A stretch of DNA of 64,000 nucleotides from Pseudomonas sp. RIT-PI-q (GCF_001297125.1 NZ_LHPC01000057.1:1-64000); one strand, 5' to 3'. Numbered from the stretch's first letter, positions 26,196 to 35,497 are shown. Made by a program: numbers and translations. The notes: a model not told the origin generated them from the sequence alone.

Positions 26196-27340
26196 CAAAA
26201 AACCCTCTTCGCTTGGCGCCAGACTTGTTGCACCACCGGCAATCCGTCCTGGGTCTTCGCTTGCAGCAGATCCGCGCGCAAACCGAGCGCAATCTCGCCG
26301 CGATCGCTCAGCCCCGCCGCACGCGCCGGTGCCAACGAGACCATGCGCACCGCCTCGGCCAGGTCGCACTGATTATCCAGGGCCGCCAAAGCAAACGCCG
26401 CTTGCATCAGACTGGCCGGGTAGTAGTCGCTGGAAAGAATATCCAGCAACCCTTCAGCGGCCAAGTCTGCGGCGGCGACGTTACCCGAGTGAGAGCCGCC
26501 GCGGACGATGTTCGGGGCGCCCATCAGCACGCTCATGCCCAACTGCTGGCAACCCCGCGCAGCCTCCACCGTGGTCGGGAATTCGGCGATGGTCATGCCG
26601 TAACGCGCCGACTCTTCGACGTGCTCCAGGGTTGCATCGTCATGGCTGGCGACTGACAGGCCACGCGCCAGGCAATGCTCGACAATCGCCGCCCGATAGC
26701 GATCGCTGTACTCACGGGAGTTGGCTTTTTGCAGGACGATGAACTCATCCATCAGCGCCTTGCTCAGGTGGTACTTGCCCATGTAGTATTCACGGTACTT
26801 GGACTCCAAAACGAATTGACGCTGGCCCGGCGAGTGGTCCATCACCGACACCAGTTGTACCAGCGGATGCTCTACCAGATCGCGGAACACGCTCAGGGTA
26901 TCGGGGTGGCAGAGTTCGCAACGCAGATGCAGACGGTGCTCGGCGCGGGTCAGCCCGACATCGGATGCGCCGGAAATCGCCTCGAGCATGGCCGGCAATT
27001 TCTGCATGCGATTGCCCTTGGGATTCACATCGCCGATGGACACTGCATCGAACACCGTGGTTATACCGGCCGCGATGATTTGCGCATCATGGCTGAGCAC
27101 CGCCGAGGTCGACGGCCAGTCCACGCCGGGACGCGGGGTCATGTGCCGTTCCAGGTTGTCGGTGTGCAACTCCACCAACCCCGGCAACAGGAAATCACCG
27201 TTGAGGTCCTGTGCCTGAGGTAGTCGGCTCGGGCCTTCGGCGATGTCGGCGATCAAGCCATCACGCAGCACCACGGAACCGAGGAACACACGGTCAGCGG
27301 TGACCAGTCGGGCATTGCTGAGGATCTGTTCAGCGGGCAT
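26195..27340 (-). CDS. phnM: RPnTP hydrolase PhnM
   Basis: Amidohydrolase-fold enzyme that removes pyrophosphate from 5-triphosphoribosyl-1-phosphonate before C-P cleavage; 381 residues. Metal-site segments are GLVELHTDNLERHMTPRPG (about residues 52-70), TTVFDAVSIGD and ASHDDATLEHVEES. I chose ATG 27340 because GAGG lies 9 bp upstream on the coding strand. The ATG at 27355 has no Shine-Dalgarno-like sequence. The start overlaps the end of phnL by 11 bp. Confidence 0.93.
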   Translation of the reverse strand: MPAEQILSNARLVTADRVFLGSVVLRDGLIADIAEGPSRLPQAQDLNGDFLLPGLVELHTDNLERHMTPRPGVDWPSTSAVLSHDAQIIAAGITTVFDAVSIGDVNPKGNRMQKLPAMLEAISGASDVGLTRAEHRLHLRCELCHPDTLSVFRDLVEHPLVQLVSVMDHSPGQRQFVLESKYREYYMGKYHLSKALMDEFIVLQKANSREYSDRYRAAIVEHCLARGLSVASHDDATLEHVEESARYGMTIAEFPTTVEAARGCQQLGMSVLMGAPNIVRGGSHSGNVAAADLAAEGLLDILSSDYYPASLMQAAFALAALDNQCDLAEAVRMVSLAPARAAGLSDRGEIALGLRADLLQAKTQDGLPVVQQVWRQAKRVF

Positions 27341-28049
27341 CGGCGTATTCCTCATGGTTCACGGCAGCAGGGGTCATGTCGAGATGGCGATCGGCAACCG
27401 CCTCACGGGCAGCGCGGTCGTGGAAAATACCGATCAACGCGGCACCCGCCTCTTTCGCTTCATTCATCAGTTCCAGCACCACTTGGCGATTGGTCTCGTC
27501 GAGGGAAGCGGTGGGTTCGTCGAGCAGCATCACCGGCCAGGCCACCATGAAGCCACGGGCGATGTTGACCCGCTGCTGCTCGCCACCGGAGAAGGTGCCG
27601 GACGCCAATTGCCAAAGGCGTTGCGGAATGTTGAGTCGGCTCAGCAACAACTCGGCACGCGATTGCGCCAGCGATCTGGACCAACCGCGAGCCAGCGCCG
27701 GCTCCATCACCACGTCCAGGCAAGCGACGCGCGGGATCACCCGCAGGAACTGGCTGACATAGCCCAGCGTCTGCTTGCGCACCTGAAGAATCTCCCGGGG
27801 CTCGGCGCCCACCAGCTCCAGCCAACGGCCTTGGTCCTGCACGCGGATGCTGCCGCCCGCCGGCAGATAGTTACCGTAGAGGGTGCGCAACAAGGTGCTT
27901 TTACCGGCACCGGACTGACCATGCAGCACCAGGCACTCACCGGCCTGCACACTGAAATTCACCCCGCGCAGCACGTTCAGGACCACGCCATTCTGTTGAT
28001 GCAGGGTGAAGGTTTTCGAGAGGTCACGGACCTCGATCAAGGTATTCAT
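27330..28049 (-). CDS. phnL: C-P lyase ABC-type protein PhnL
   Basis: A 239-residue ABC ATPase-like component of the C-P lyase system; not a transporter subunit. Walker A is HGQSGAGKSTLLRTL (about residues 43-57), the signature is FSGGEQQRVNIARGF (about residues 151-165), and Walker B is VMLLDEPTAS. It lies 28 bp after phnK and overlaps phnM. Confidence 0.93.
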   Translation of the reverse strand: MNTLIEVRDLSKTFTLHQQNGVVLNVLRGVNFSVQAGECLVLHGQSGAGKSTLLRTLYGNYLPAGGSIRVQDQGRWLELVGAEPREILQVRKQTLGYVSQFLRVIPRVACLDVVMEPALARGWSRSLAQSRAELLLSRLNIPQRLWQLASGTFSGGEQQRVNIARGFMVAWPVMLLDEPTASLDETNRQVVLELMNEAKEAGAALIGIFHDRAAREAVADRHLDMTPAAVNHEEYADAR

Positions 28050-28077
28050 CGCTCGGATTCCACAGATTGACGGGACT

Positions 28078-28887
28078 TCACGGCTGCAACACCGAAGACA
28101 CCAGCAGTTGCGAGTAAGGGTGTTGCGGATCGTCGAGGATCTGGTCGGTCAGGCCGGTTTCCACCACCCGCGAGCGCCGCATCACCATCAACCGATCCGC
28201 CAGCAGACGGGCCACGGCCAGGTCGTGGGTGACGATCACCACCGCCAGGTCCAGCTCACGCACCAACCCGCGCAGCAGGTCGAGCAAACGGGCCTGCACC
28301 GACACGTCGAGGCCGCCAGTCGGTTCGTCCATGAACACCAGGCGCGGGCTCGACACCAGATTGCGGGCGATTTGCAGACGCTGTTGCATGCCGCCGGAGA
28401 AGGTCCGGGGCAAGTCGTCGATACGCAGCGGGTCGATTTCCACCTGGCTCAGCCAGTCGATCCCCGCCCCGCGCAGTTGCTGGTAATTGCGTACGCCCTG
28501 GGCCATCAGGCGTTCGCCAATGTTGGCGCCGGCCGAAACGCCCATGCGCAAACCGTCGCGAGGGTTCTGTTCGACGAAGCCCCATTCGGTGCGCAGCAAG
28601 GTCCGGCGTTCGGCTTCACTGGCGCTGTAGAGGTCGAGCCACGCGCCGTCCTTGCCGCGATAGCCGATGCTGCCGCGCTGGGGCGGCAAGCGTCCGCTGA
28701 GCAACGAGAGCAAGGTCGATTTGCCCGAACCGGACTCACCGACGATCCCTAACACTTCACCGGGATACAGGTCGAAACTGACGCCTTGGCAACCCTTCTC
28801 CGGGCCGTACAACAGCGACAGGTCGCGCACTCGCAGCATGGGCTCGGCAGTGGCCGTGGACAGATCATTTTTCAGCGCCTGGTTCAT
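28078..28887 (-). CDS. phnK: C-P lyase ABC-type protein PhnK
   Basis: A 269-residue ABC ATPase that docks on the PhnGHIJ core. Walker A is GIVGESGSGKSTLL (about residues 48-61), the signature is TFSGGMQQRLQIARNL and Walker B is LVFMDEPTGGLDVS. I chose ATG 28887, which overlaps the phnJ stop codon by 4 bp (ATGA). The opening MNQALKNDLSTATAEPM is a little longer than in enteric PhnK. Confidence 0.93.
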   Translation of the reverse strand: MNQALKNDLSTATAEPMLRVRDLSLLYGPEKGCQGVSFDLYPGEVLGIVGESGSGKSTLLSLLSGRLPPQRGSIGYRGKDGAWLDLYSASEAERRTLLRTEWGFVEQNPRDGLRMGVSAGANIGERLMAQGVRNYQQLRGAGIDWLSQVEIDPLRIDDLPRTFSGGMQQRLQIARNLVSSPRLVFMDEPTGGLDVSVQARLLDLLRGLVRELDLAVVIVTHDLAVARLLADRLMVMRRSRVVETGLTDQILDDPQHPYSQLLVSSVLQP

Positions 28888-29771
28888 TGGCCCTGCTCCT
28901 GCTGGCTGACGCGCTGGGCGCAGTAATAGGTGTCGGAACAGACGAAACTCTGGGTCCCGGCGTCGTCGATGATCAGCTCGTCGAGGAACGAATCGTGGCT
29001 GCCACACATGGCGCAGCACTCGTCCCACTGCTGCGCTTCGAAGGGGTGATCCTCAAAGTCGAGGCTGGTGACTCTGGTGTACGGCGGCACCGCGTACAGA
29101 CGCTTTTCACGCCCCGCACCGAACAGCATCAGCGCCGGGCTCATGTCGAGTTTCGGGTTGTCGAATTTGGGGATCGGCGACGGGTCCATCACGTAGCGTT
29201 CGTCGACCATCACCGGATAAGCGTACGCGGTGGCGATGTGGCCGAAGGTCGCGATGTCTTCGTAGAGTTTGACGTGCATGACTCCGTAATCATTGAGGGC
29301 GTGCATGGTCCGGGTCTCGGTTTCCGATGGCTCAATAAAGCGCAACGGTTCCGGGATCGGCACCTGATACACCATGATCTGATCGGCGTGCAGCGGCGTT
29401 TCCGGGATGCGGTGACGGGTCTGGATCACCGTGGCGTCCGGGGTACTTTCGGTGGTCGCGACGCCCGCAGTGCGTGCAAAGAAGCGGCGAATCGACACCG
29501 CGTTGGTGGTGTCGTCGGCGCCCTGGTCGATGACTTTGAGCACGTCGTCGGCACCGAGAATCGCCGCGGTCAATTGCATGCCGCCGGTGCCCCAACCGTA
29601 AGGTAACGGCATCTCGCGGCCGCCAAACGGCACCTGATAACCGGGGATCGCCACGGCCTTGAGCAAGGCGCGGCGGATCATGCGTTTGGTCTGCTCGTCG
29701 AGGTAGGCGAAGTTGTACGCGGCGTCGCGCGCTGGTGCCCCGCCCGTCATGGAGTTGCTCAGGTCATTCAT
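28884..29771 (-). CDS. phnJ: Carbon-phosphorus lyase PhnJ
   Basis: The radical-SAM subunit that cleaves the C-P bond of 5-phosphoribosyl-1-phosphonate; 295 residues. The cysteines at 253, 256, 278 and 284 reproduce the spacing known for E. coli PhnJ (CxxC, then +22, then +6), which holds the 4Fe-4S cluster and the reactive Cys. N-terminal DAAYNFAYLDEQTKRMIRR is typical. It overlaps phnI by 8 bp and phnK by 4 bp. Confidence 0.96.
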   Translation of the reverse strand: MNDLSNSMTGGAPARDAAYNFAYLDEQTKRMIRRALLKAVAIPGYQVPFGGREMPLPYGWGTGGMQLTAAILGADDVLKVIDQGADDTTNAVSIRRFFARTAGVATTESTPDATVIQTRHRIPETPLHADQIMVYQVPIPEPLRFIEPSETETRTMHALNDYGVMHVKLYEDIATFGHIATAYAYPVMVDERYVMDPSPIPKFDNPKLDMSPALMLFGAGREKRLYAVPPYTRVTSLDFEDHPFEAQQWDECCAMCGSHDSFLDELIIDDAGTQSFVCSDTYYCAQRVSQQEQGQ

Positions 29772-30840
29772 GGCTGTTGGCCTCGGCAGGCTTGCGCAGT
29801 TTGCGGATCAGTTCCAGTTCGGCCTGGAAGTCCACGTAGTGAGGTAATTTGAGGTGCGAGACAAACCCGGCGGCCTCGACGTTGTCGCAATGCATCAGCA
29901 CGAATTCTTCCTGCTGCGCCGGGGACTCGATCTCTTCGTTGAACTCCTTGGCGCGCAGTGCGCGGTCGACCAGCGCCATGCCCATGGCCTTGCGTTCGGC
30001 ATGCCCGAAGGCCAGGCCGTAGCCGCGCGTGAACTGCGCTAGCTCAGTGGCCGAACCGACGAACTGGTTGACCATCTCGCACTCGGTGACTTCGATGCTG
30101 CCAAGGTTGATCGGGAAGCCCAGCTCTTCAGGATCGATCCACACCTCAACTTCACCGATGCGAATCTCGCCGGCGAACGGGTGGTTGCGGCCATAACCGC
30201 GCTGGGTCGAATACCCCAGCGCCAGCAGAAAACCTTCATCGCCACGGGCCAGTGCCTGCAAGCGCTGGGCGCGGCTGGCGGGCAGTTCCAGCGGATCGCG
30301 AGTGATGTCCGCCACTGTGTCGCTGTTGTCGGATTCGTTCTTGATCAAGCCTTCCTTGGCCAGCAAACCGAGGACCCGAGGGCACGGTTCGAGGCTGGCG
30401 TTCGGCGTGGTTTGCGGCCCCGGATATTCACCTTCGGCGAGCAGCGCAAAGTCCAGCAGGCGATGGGTGTAATCGAAGGTCGGTCCCAGCAACTGGCCGC
30501 CCGGCACGTCTTTGAACGTGGCGGACAGACGCCGGCTGAGCTGCATGTTTGAGGTGTCGATCGGCAGGCTCGGGCTGAAACGCGGCAACGTGGTGCGATA
30601 GGCGCGCAGCAGGAAGATCGCTTCGACCAGATCCCCCGCCGCTTGCTTGATCGCCAGCGCGGCCAGTTCTTCGTCGTACAGCGAGCCTTCACTCATCACC
30701 CGCGCCACAGCCCGCGGCAGTTGCTGGCGGATCTGCTCGACGCTCAGTTCAGTGATCGCGGGGTCGCCCCGGCGCTTTTTCGCCAGCAGACGGTGGGCAT
30801 TGTCGATGGCCTGTTCGCCACCCTTGACGGCTACGTACAT
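29764..30840 (-). CDS. phnI: C-P lyase core subunit PhnI
   Basis: A 358-residue subunit of the PhnGHIJ core that exchanges the adenine of ATP for the phosphonate. Typical N-terminus MYVAVKGGEQAIDNAHRLLA. Later family segments are GYSTQRGYGRNHPFAGEIRI and EEFVLMHCDNVEAAGFVSHL. It starts on the last base of the phnH stop codon. Confidence 0.95.
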   Translation of the reverse strand: MYVAVKGGEQAIDNAHRLLAKKRRGDPAITELSVEQIRQQLPRAVARVMSEGSLYDEELAALAIKQAAGDLVEAIFLLRAYRTTLPRFSPSLPIDTSNMQLSRRLSATFKDVPGGQLLGPTFDYTHRLLDFALLAEGEYPGPQTTPNASLEPCPRVLGLLAKEGLIKNESDNSDTVADITRDPLELPASRAQRLQALARGDEGFLLALGYSTQRGYGRNHPFAGEIRIGEVEVWIDPEELGFPINLGSIEVTECEMVNQFVGSATELAQFTRGYGLAFGHAERKAMGMALVDRALRAKEFNEEIESPAQQEEFVLMHCDNVEAAGFVSHLKLPHYVDFQAELELIRKLRKPAEANSHE

Positions 30841-31430
30841 CAGACACGCTCCTGTGCGATGCGGGTGCTGCGTGGCAGGCCGATCAGGTCATGGCCGGCG
30901 GCGAATAACAGGTCCAGTCCGCGAGGGAATTCGTTGCGTCGTTCGCGTTCGGACCAGAAGCCTTCGGCCACCGGCAGCGCGACGCCGTGCTCGGTTTCGA
31001 TGCCCGGACCGCGCCACGCCAGCCCTGCCCCGCCGTCCAGGCTCGGCAGCTGAACCAGCAAGGTGCAGGACTGATCGGGGTAGCGGTCGTTGCCATGATC
31101 GAAGCCGCTGAGGTCGAGCAGGTCCTCGGCGGCGAGCAAGGCAAACCGCGCGTCTTCACGGCTTACGGTCAGCGGGCAGCCACAATGGAACGCCAGGTTG
31201 GCGCGAATCAGCGGCGTGTCGAAGGACGGCGCCAGCCACAGCGGCGTGTCGACGTCCAGCAAGGCCAGGCACAACGCATAGGTCGCTGGCGCCAGCCCTT
31301 CAAGGCTCGGCGTGGCGTGCAAGGTCTGGATCAAACCGGGACCGGCGAGTGCCTTGAGTGCCGCGCGAAAACCCCGTTGGGCATCCAGTACCGGGTCGGG
31401 AAACGCCGGTTGCAACAGCTGTGCGCTCAT
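30840..31430 (-). CDS. phnH: C-P lyase core subunit PhnH
   Basis: A 196-residue core subunit needed for transfer of the phosphonate to ribose. Typical segments are LLQPAFPDPVLDAQRGFRAAL at the N-terminus and GPGIETEHGVALP plus FPRGLDLLFAAGHDLIGLPR near the C-terminus. It is joined to phnG and phnI by one- to four-base overlaps. Confidence 0.94.
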   Translation of the reverse strand: MSAQLLQPAFPDPVLDAQRGFRAALKALAGPGLIQTLHATPSLEGLAPATYALCLALLDVDTPLWLAPSFDTPLIRANLAFHCGCPLTVSREDARFALLAAEDLLDLSGFDHGNDRYPDQSCTLLVQLPSLDGGAGLAWRGPGIETEHGVALPVAEGFWSERERRNEFPRGLDLLFAAGHDLIGLPRSTRIAQERV

Positions 31431-31879
31431 CAGTTTTCTCCTCGCACGAGGGTGAAGAATTCGACTTTGGTGGCGGCGGTGTCCGCCTCTTTTTGCGCCC
31501 GGCGTTCGGCCTGGGCATTGGCCAGCGGCGTGATCACTTCATCGAGCCAATGGCGCTGTTGCGTGCCTTGCAAATGCGCGTCGGCCAGGGCGGCCAGTTC
31601 GGCGTGGACCTTGTCGCGGCCCGCCAGATAGCTGTAGCCGGTACGGCCATCGGCCAGGCGCACCACGCAACGGGTCACGCTCATTTCGCCGACGTTGAAC
31701 GGCGCACCGTTGCCGCCCATGCGCCCACGGACCAGGGGCATGCCGATTTCCGGGGCGCGGATCAGTTGGTATTCGATGTCGCGCAGTGCGGCTTCGTGGG
31801 GCTGCAATTCACTGCGACGGGCGCGGGCCAGCACGCCGATCCAGTGTTGCCGCTGGGCGTGAGGAGCAAGGTTGTTCAT
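31430..31879 (-). CDS. phnG: C-P lyase core subunit PhnG
   Basis: A 149-residue core subunit. The family segments RAPEIGMPLVRGRMGGNGAP and GEMSVTRCVVRL are clear. Three in-frame starts are possible (31894 TTG, 31891 ATG, 31879 ATG). The last is preferred because GGAG lies 6 bp upstream and MNNLAPHAQRQHWIGVLA matches the family opening. Confidence 0.92.
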   Translation of the reverse strand: MNNLAPHAQRQHWIGVLARARRSELQPHEAALRDIEYQLIRAPEIGMPLVRGRMGGNGAPFNVGEMSVTRCVVRLADGRTGYSYLAGRDKVHAELAALADAHLQGTQQRHWLDEVITPLANAQAERRAQKEADTAATKVEFFTLVRGEN

Positions 31880-31890
31880 TAAGATCTCCA

Positions 31891-32595
31891 TCAAGTGACG
31901 ACCTGATACTGGAAGCGATCCGAACGGCTGGTGGACTGCGCCAGCTCCACCGGGTGACCGTCGCGGTCGCGGGAAAGGGTGAACACACTCAGCGCCGGCA
32001 AATGCCGGGGCATCATCAGCAACGCGGCTTCTTCGCGGCTGGGCAAACGGGCGCCGATCAGGCTCAGGGTGCGAGTCAGTGGCATGTCGCGTTCGCTCAG
32101 GTACTGGCGCAATGAGCCGCCGGTGTAGTCCGCCAGCAGCGGCGCGTGGCTGGCGCAGTAGCGATGGCGGATCAGGCTGACCGGTTGGTGATCGAGCTTG
32201 CGCAGGGTCTGCAATTCGATCATTGGCGCCATCTCGGCAAGCCCCAGGTGCGCCGCTTCTTCGCGGCTGGCGAAGCAGTAACGGCGCTTCAGCAGGACCG
32301 CTTCGACGCCCAACCCCTGAGCCGACAAGGACTGGCTGTAGGCGCTGTCGGCGGCCATGGGGTAAATCAGCGGGCGCTCCAGCACTTGCGTGCCTTTGCC
32401 CTGCCGGCGCAAGAGACTGCCTTCGAACACGAGCTCATCGATGGCGCGGCGCAAGGTATGGCGGTTGACGCCGAAGCGTTCGGCCAACTGCACCTCGGCC
32501 GGCAGGAAGTCCCCAGCCTGATAATCGGCCAGTTCACGGCGCAGGATGTCGGCCAATTCGCGGTACACCGGCTCATCTTGTCTAGACAACTGCAT
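31891..32595 (-). CDS. phnF: GntR/HutC-family regulator PhnF
   Basis: A 234-residue transcriptional regulator. The winged helix covers about residues 8-75 (LPAEVQLAERFGVNRHTLRR), followed by a UTRA-type sensor domain (about 90-230). It lies within the C-P lyase operon between phnE and phnG. A perfect TTGTCTAGACAA palindrome falls on its codons 3-6 and fits the HutC-subfamily operator pattern, suggesting internal autoregulation. Confidence 0.93.
   Translation of the reverse strand: MQLSRQDEPVYRELADILRRELADYQAGDFLPAEVQLAERFGVNRHTLRRAIDELVFEGSLLRRQGKGTQVLERPLIYPMAADSAYSQSLSAQGLGVEAVLLKRRYCFASREEAAHLGLAEMAPMIELQTLRKLDHQPVSLIRHRYCASHAPLLADYTGGSLRQYLSERDMPLTRTLSLIGARLPSREEAALLMMPRHLPALSVFTLSRDRDGHPVELAQSTSRSDRFQYQVVT
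32578..32589. promoter_or_regulatory. Candidate PhnF operator TTGTCTAGACAA
   Basis: A 12-bp perfect palindrome over codons 3-6 of phnF. Its core GTCTAGAC matches the HutC-subfamily pattern GT-N-TA-N-AC, the subfamily to which PhnF belongs. I found no second copy at the phnC promoter. Confidence 0.6.
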
Positions 32596-32632
32596 GCTTA
32601 AAAAAAAGCGCCCAGGGGCACCCCTCCGAAAT

Positions 32633-33415
32633 TCAGATGAACTGCTTGCGCAGGCGTTGCGAGAGGATGTCGATCAGGCTCACGACCACGATGATCACCA
32701 GCAAGACCGCACACGTCTGAACGAACTGGAAGGCGCGGATGTTCTCCCAGAGAATCACCCCGATCCCGCCGGCACCGACCATTCCCACCACCGTCGCCGA
32801 GCGTACGTTGGCCTCGAAGCGGTACAGCGCGTAGGACACCCACAGCGGCATCACTTGCGGAATCACCCCGTAGATCACTTCTTGCAGGGCACTGGCACCG
32901 GTGGCGCGAACCCCTTCAACCGGGCCCGGATCGATCGCTTCGACCGCTTCGGCAAACAGCTTGGCGAGCACGCCGGTGGTGCTGATCCACAGCGCCAGTA
33001 CGCCGGCGAAGGGTCCCAGGCCGACGGCCACGACGAACAACATGGCGAAGACCATTTCGTTGATCGAACGGAAGGCGTCCATCACCCGACGCAGCGGTTG
33101 GTGGATCCACCACGGGGTGATGTTTTCCGAGCAGAGAATCCCCAGGGGGATCGAGCAGACAATCGCCAACACCGTGCCCCACAGGGCGATTTGTACGGTG
33201 ACGATCATTTCCTTAAGGTAGGAGCGCCATTCGTGGAAGTCCGGCGGGAAGAAATCGGCGGCGAAGGTCGCCATGTTGCCGGAGTCGCGGTACAGCGCCA
33301 TCGGGTTCATCTCGGCGCCGTGCCAGGCCCAGGCCAGCAGGACCAGGAACAGGCCCCAACCGGCGTACTGCGGCCAGGTGCGCTTGCCGACAGCTTCAGC
33401 GTGCAGAGTGGTCAT
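32633..33415 (-). CDS. phnE: Phosphonate ABC transporter permease PhnE
   Basis: A 260-residue inner-membrane permease with about six spans. The EAA-type loop is present (VEGVRATGASALQEVIYGVIP), and the C-terminal FEANVRSATVVGMVGAGGIG is diagnostic for PhnE. I chose ATG 33415; the longer frame reaches into the REP element upstream and is not protein-like. Confidence 0.95.
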   Translation of the reverse strand: MTTLHAEAVGKRTWPQYAGWGLFLVLLAWAWHGAEMNPMALYRDSGNMATFAADFFPPDFHEWRSYLKEMIVTVQIALWGTVLAIVCSIPLGILCSENITPWWIHQPLRRVMDAFRSINEMVFAMLFVVAVGLGPFAGVLALWISTTGVLAKLFAEAVEAIDPGPVEGVRATGASALQEVIYGVIPQVMPLWVSYALYRFEANVRSATVVGMVGAGGIGVILWENIRAFQFVQTCAVLLVIIVVVSLIDILSQRLRKQFI

Positions 33416-33441
33416 GAGTTCCCTCAACGTGGGAGGTCGGA

Positions 33442-33542
33442 GGTAGGAGCGAGCTTGCTCGCGATGGTCGTTAACGATGACGCGGGGAACCTGGAGAAGC
33501 GCGGCGCTCTTGAGTTCTTCGCGAGCGAGCTCGCTCCTACAG
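33442..33542. repeat. REP pair inside the phn operon
   Basis: Inverted GTAGGAGCGAGCTTGCTCGC and GAGCGAGCTCGCTCCTAC copies lie in the 142-bp gap between phnD and phnE, with AACGATGACGCG at 33473-33484 in the spacer. Confidence 0.9.
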
Positions 33543-33557
33543 GTTCTGTGTCGTGGG

Positions 33558-34568
33558 TCAGCCAGCGTTGGCGGTGGCCTTCTTACTGGCCTCAAGTGAA
33601 GTCAGGCGCTCTTGCAGCTTGGCCAGCTCGGCATCGATATCGGCCAGGCGCTTGGCCTTGTCGGCCGCTTCAAGCTTGGTGTCGGCATTGATCGTGGTGC
33701 GCTGTTTGAACAGTTCAAGCTGACGGATCGGCAGCAGCTGGTCGTCGCTGGACTTGAGGAACTTGCCCAGCTGCATGCCCGCGAGCACGGCTTTCTCGGA
33801 GTCGGTGTTGCCGTAGTTGAAGATGAAATCGCGGATCTTGGTCTTCTCGCTATCGCTCAGGGCCTTGCTCCACACCAGCGGGTCAGCGGGGATCAACGGC
33901 GACTTCCAGATCACCTTGAGCAGTGCAGCCTTGTCCGGCTGGGTGACTTCCAGACGGTCCCAGCTTTCGGTGTTGAAGGTCGCGACATCCAGTTGCCCTT
34001 TGGCCACGCTCAAGGCGTTGACCTCATGGCTGGAGTTGAGGGTGCGCTTGAACGCCGTGGCCGCATCGACGCCGTTCTTGGCGAACACGTAATAGCCCGG
34101 CACCAGGTAGCCGGATGTCGAGTTCGGATCACCGTTGCCGAAAGTCAGGGACTTGGCGTTCTTGAGCATGTCTTCCACGGAGTTGATCGGGCTGTCCTTG
34201 CGCACGATCAGCACGCTCCAGTAACCGGCGGCGCCGTTGGCGGCAGCGGTCTGGGCGAAAATTTCGCCGTTGGAACGGTCCACTGCTTCCATGGCGGCCT
34301 TGTTGCCCAGCCAGGCCACATCGACCTTGTTGAAGCGCATGCCCTGGATCAGCCCGGCGTAGTCCGAGGCGAAGGTGGCGTTGATCTTCAGGCCGGTTTT
34401 CTTCTGCATGTCATCAAGAAACGGCTGCCAGATGCTCTTCAGGTTCTGCGAGGATTCGGTGGACATGATGCCGAAGTTGATGGCTTTTTCTTCAGCCTGG
34501 GCGGTGCCCAGTACACAACTGGCGAGCAACGCGGCGCCAGCAAAAACGCGACCGATACGGTTCAACAT
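33558..34568 (-). CDS. phnD: Phosphonate-binding periplasmic protein PhnD
   Basis: A 336-residue binding protein with a signal peptide (cleavage after LGTAQA, residue 25). The mature start EEKAINFGIMSTESSQNLK and the ligand-site segments DVAWLGNKAAMEAVDRS and SGYLVPGYYVFAKNGVD are typical of PhnD. The C-terminus is Lys/Ala/Glu-rich and predicted coiled (about residues 285-330). Confidence 0.95.
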   Translation of the reverse strand: MLNRIGRVFAGAALLASCVLGTAQAEEKAINFGIMSTESSQNLKSIWQPFLDDMQKKTGLKINATFASDYAGLIQGMRFNKVDVAWLGNKAAMEAVDRSNGEIFAQTAAANGAAGYWSVLIVRKDSPINSVEDMLKNAKSLTFGNGDPNSTSGYLVPGYYVFAKNGVDAATAFKRTLNSSHEVNALSVAKGQLDVATFNTESWDRLEVTQPDKAALLKVIWKSPLIPADPLVWSKALSDSEKTKIRDFIFNYGNTDSEKAVLAGMQLGKFLKSSDDQLLPIRQLELFKQRTTINADTKLEAADKAKRLADIDAELAKLQERLTSLEASKKATANAG

Positions 34569-34610
34569 GGAAAGGATTCCTTGGGGTGCGCTATAGGAAA
34601 AAGTGGGTGT

Positions 34611-35444
34611 TCACACGCGAGCCAGCACCAATCGGGGGGCGGGTTCGGCGCGGCGGGTCTGGTCGGAAAACATCAGGCTGGTGTCGATGTCGGCACCGTA
34701 CAAATCGTTGAGGAACTGGCTGCTCAGGTCAGCCGCGAGGCCGTCGAAATGAATCCGTCCGCCCTTGAGCGCCACGGCGCGGGGGCAATAACGTGTGGCG
34801 TAATCGACTTGATGCAGGGTGACTACCACGGTCTTGCCGTCGCGACGGTTGATGTCGGCGAGGATTTCCATGACCTTGCGTGCGGACTCCGGGTCCAGCG
34901 AGGCGATGGGTTCGTCGGCCAGAATCACTTCGGCGCGCTGGGTCAGGGCCCGGGCAATCGCCACTCGCTGTTGCTGACCGCCGGACAAGGTCGAAGCGCG
35001 CTGCGCCGCCAGATCGGCCAGGCCGACGCGGTCCAGCGACTCCATGGCGAACTGTTTTTCCTCGGCATTGAACAGGCTCAAATTGCCACGCCAGCGCGGC
35101 ATGCGCCCCAGGCAACCGAGCAGTACGTTGTCGAGCACGCTGAGGCGGTTGACCAGGTTGAACTGCTGGAAGATGTAGCCGATGTCGGCGCGCAAGCGGC
35201 GGACTTTGCCATTCAGCCGGCCGGAAGCCTGCACTTCACGCCCCAGCACCTTGACGCTGCCGCCGTTGTTGCGATCGCAACAGGCCAGGCCCGCGAGGTG
35301 CCGCAACAACGTGGACTTGCCGGAGCCGGGAGCGCCAATCAGCGCGACCATCTCACCGGTAGCGATGGTGAGTTCGAGGTCGACCAATGCAGTTTTGCGC
35401 GCAAAGGTCTTGTTCAGATGATCGACATGGATAGCTGTGTTCAT
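34611..35444 (-). CDS. phnC: Phosphonate ABC transporter ATPase PhnC
   Basis: A 277-residue ATPase, first gene of the operon. Walker A is LIGAPGSGKSTLLRHLAG (about residues 36-53), the signature is LSGGQQQRVAIARAL and Walker B is VILADEPIASLDPES. A candidate Pho box with a well-placed -10 hexamer lies 70-87 bp upstream. Confidence 0.95.
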   Translation of the reverse strand: MNTAIHVDHLNKTFARKTALVDLELTIATGEMVALIGAPGSGKSTLLRHLAGLACCDRNNGGSVKVLGREVQASGRLNGKVRRLRADIGYIFQQFNLVNRLSVLDNVLLGCLGRMPRWRGNLSLFNAEEKQFAMESLDRVGLADLAAQRASTLSGGQQQRVAIARALTQRAEVILADEPIASLDPESARKVMEILADINRRDGKTVVVTLHQVDYATRYCPRAVALKGGRIHFDGLAADLSSQFLNDLYGADIDTSLMFSDQTRRAEPAPRLVLARV

Positions 35445-35497
35445 GGGCTTCTCTGTCTGGTTGAACAGCCGTCCATGGCCGTTTTGAAGTTCAACCG

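Noticed and set aside
24886..35444. A new phosphonate system
   Set aside because: All thirteen genes match the known C-P lyase operon phnCDEFGHIJKLMNP in content; only the internal REP and operator candidates are of interest.
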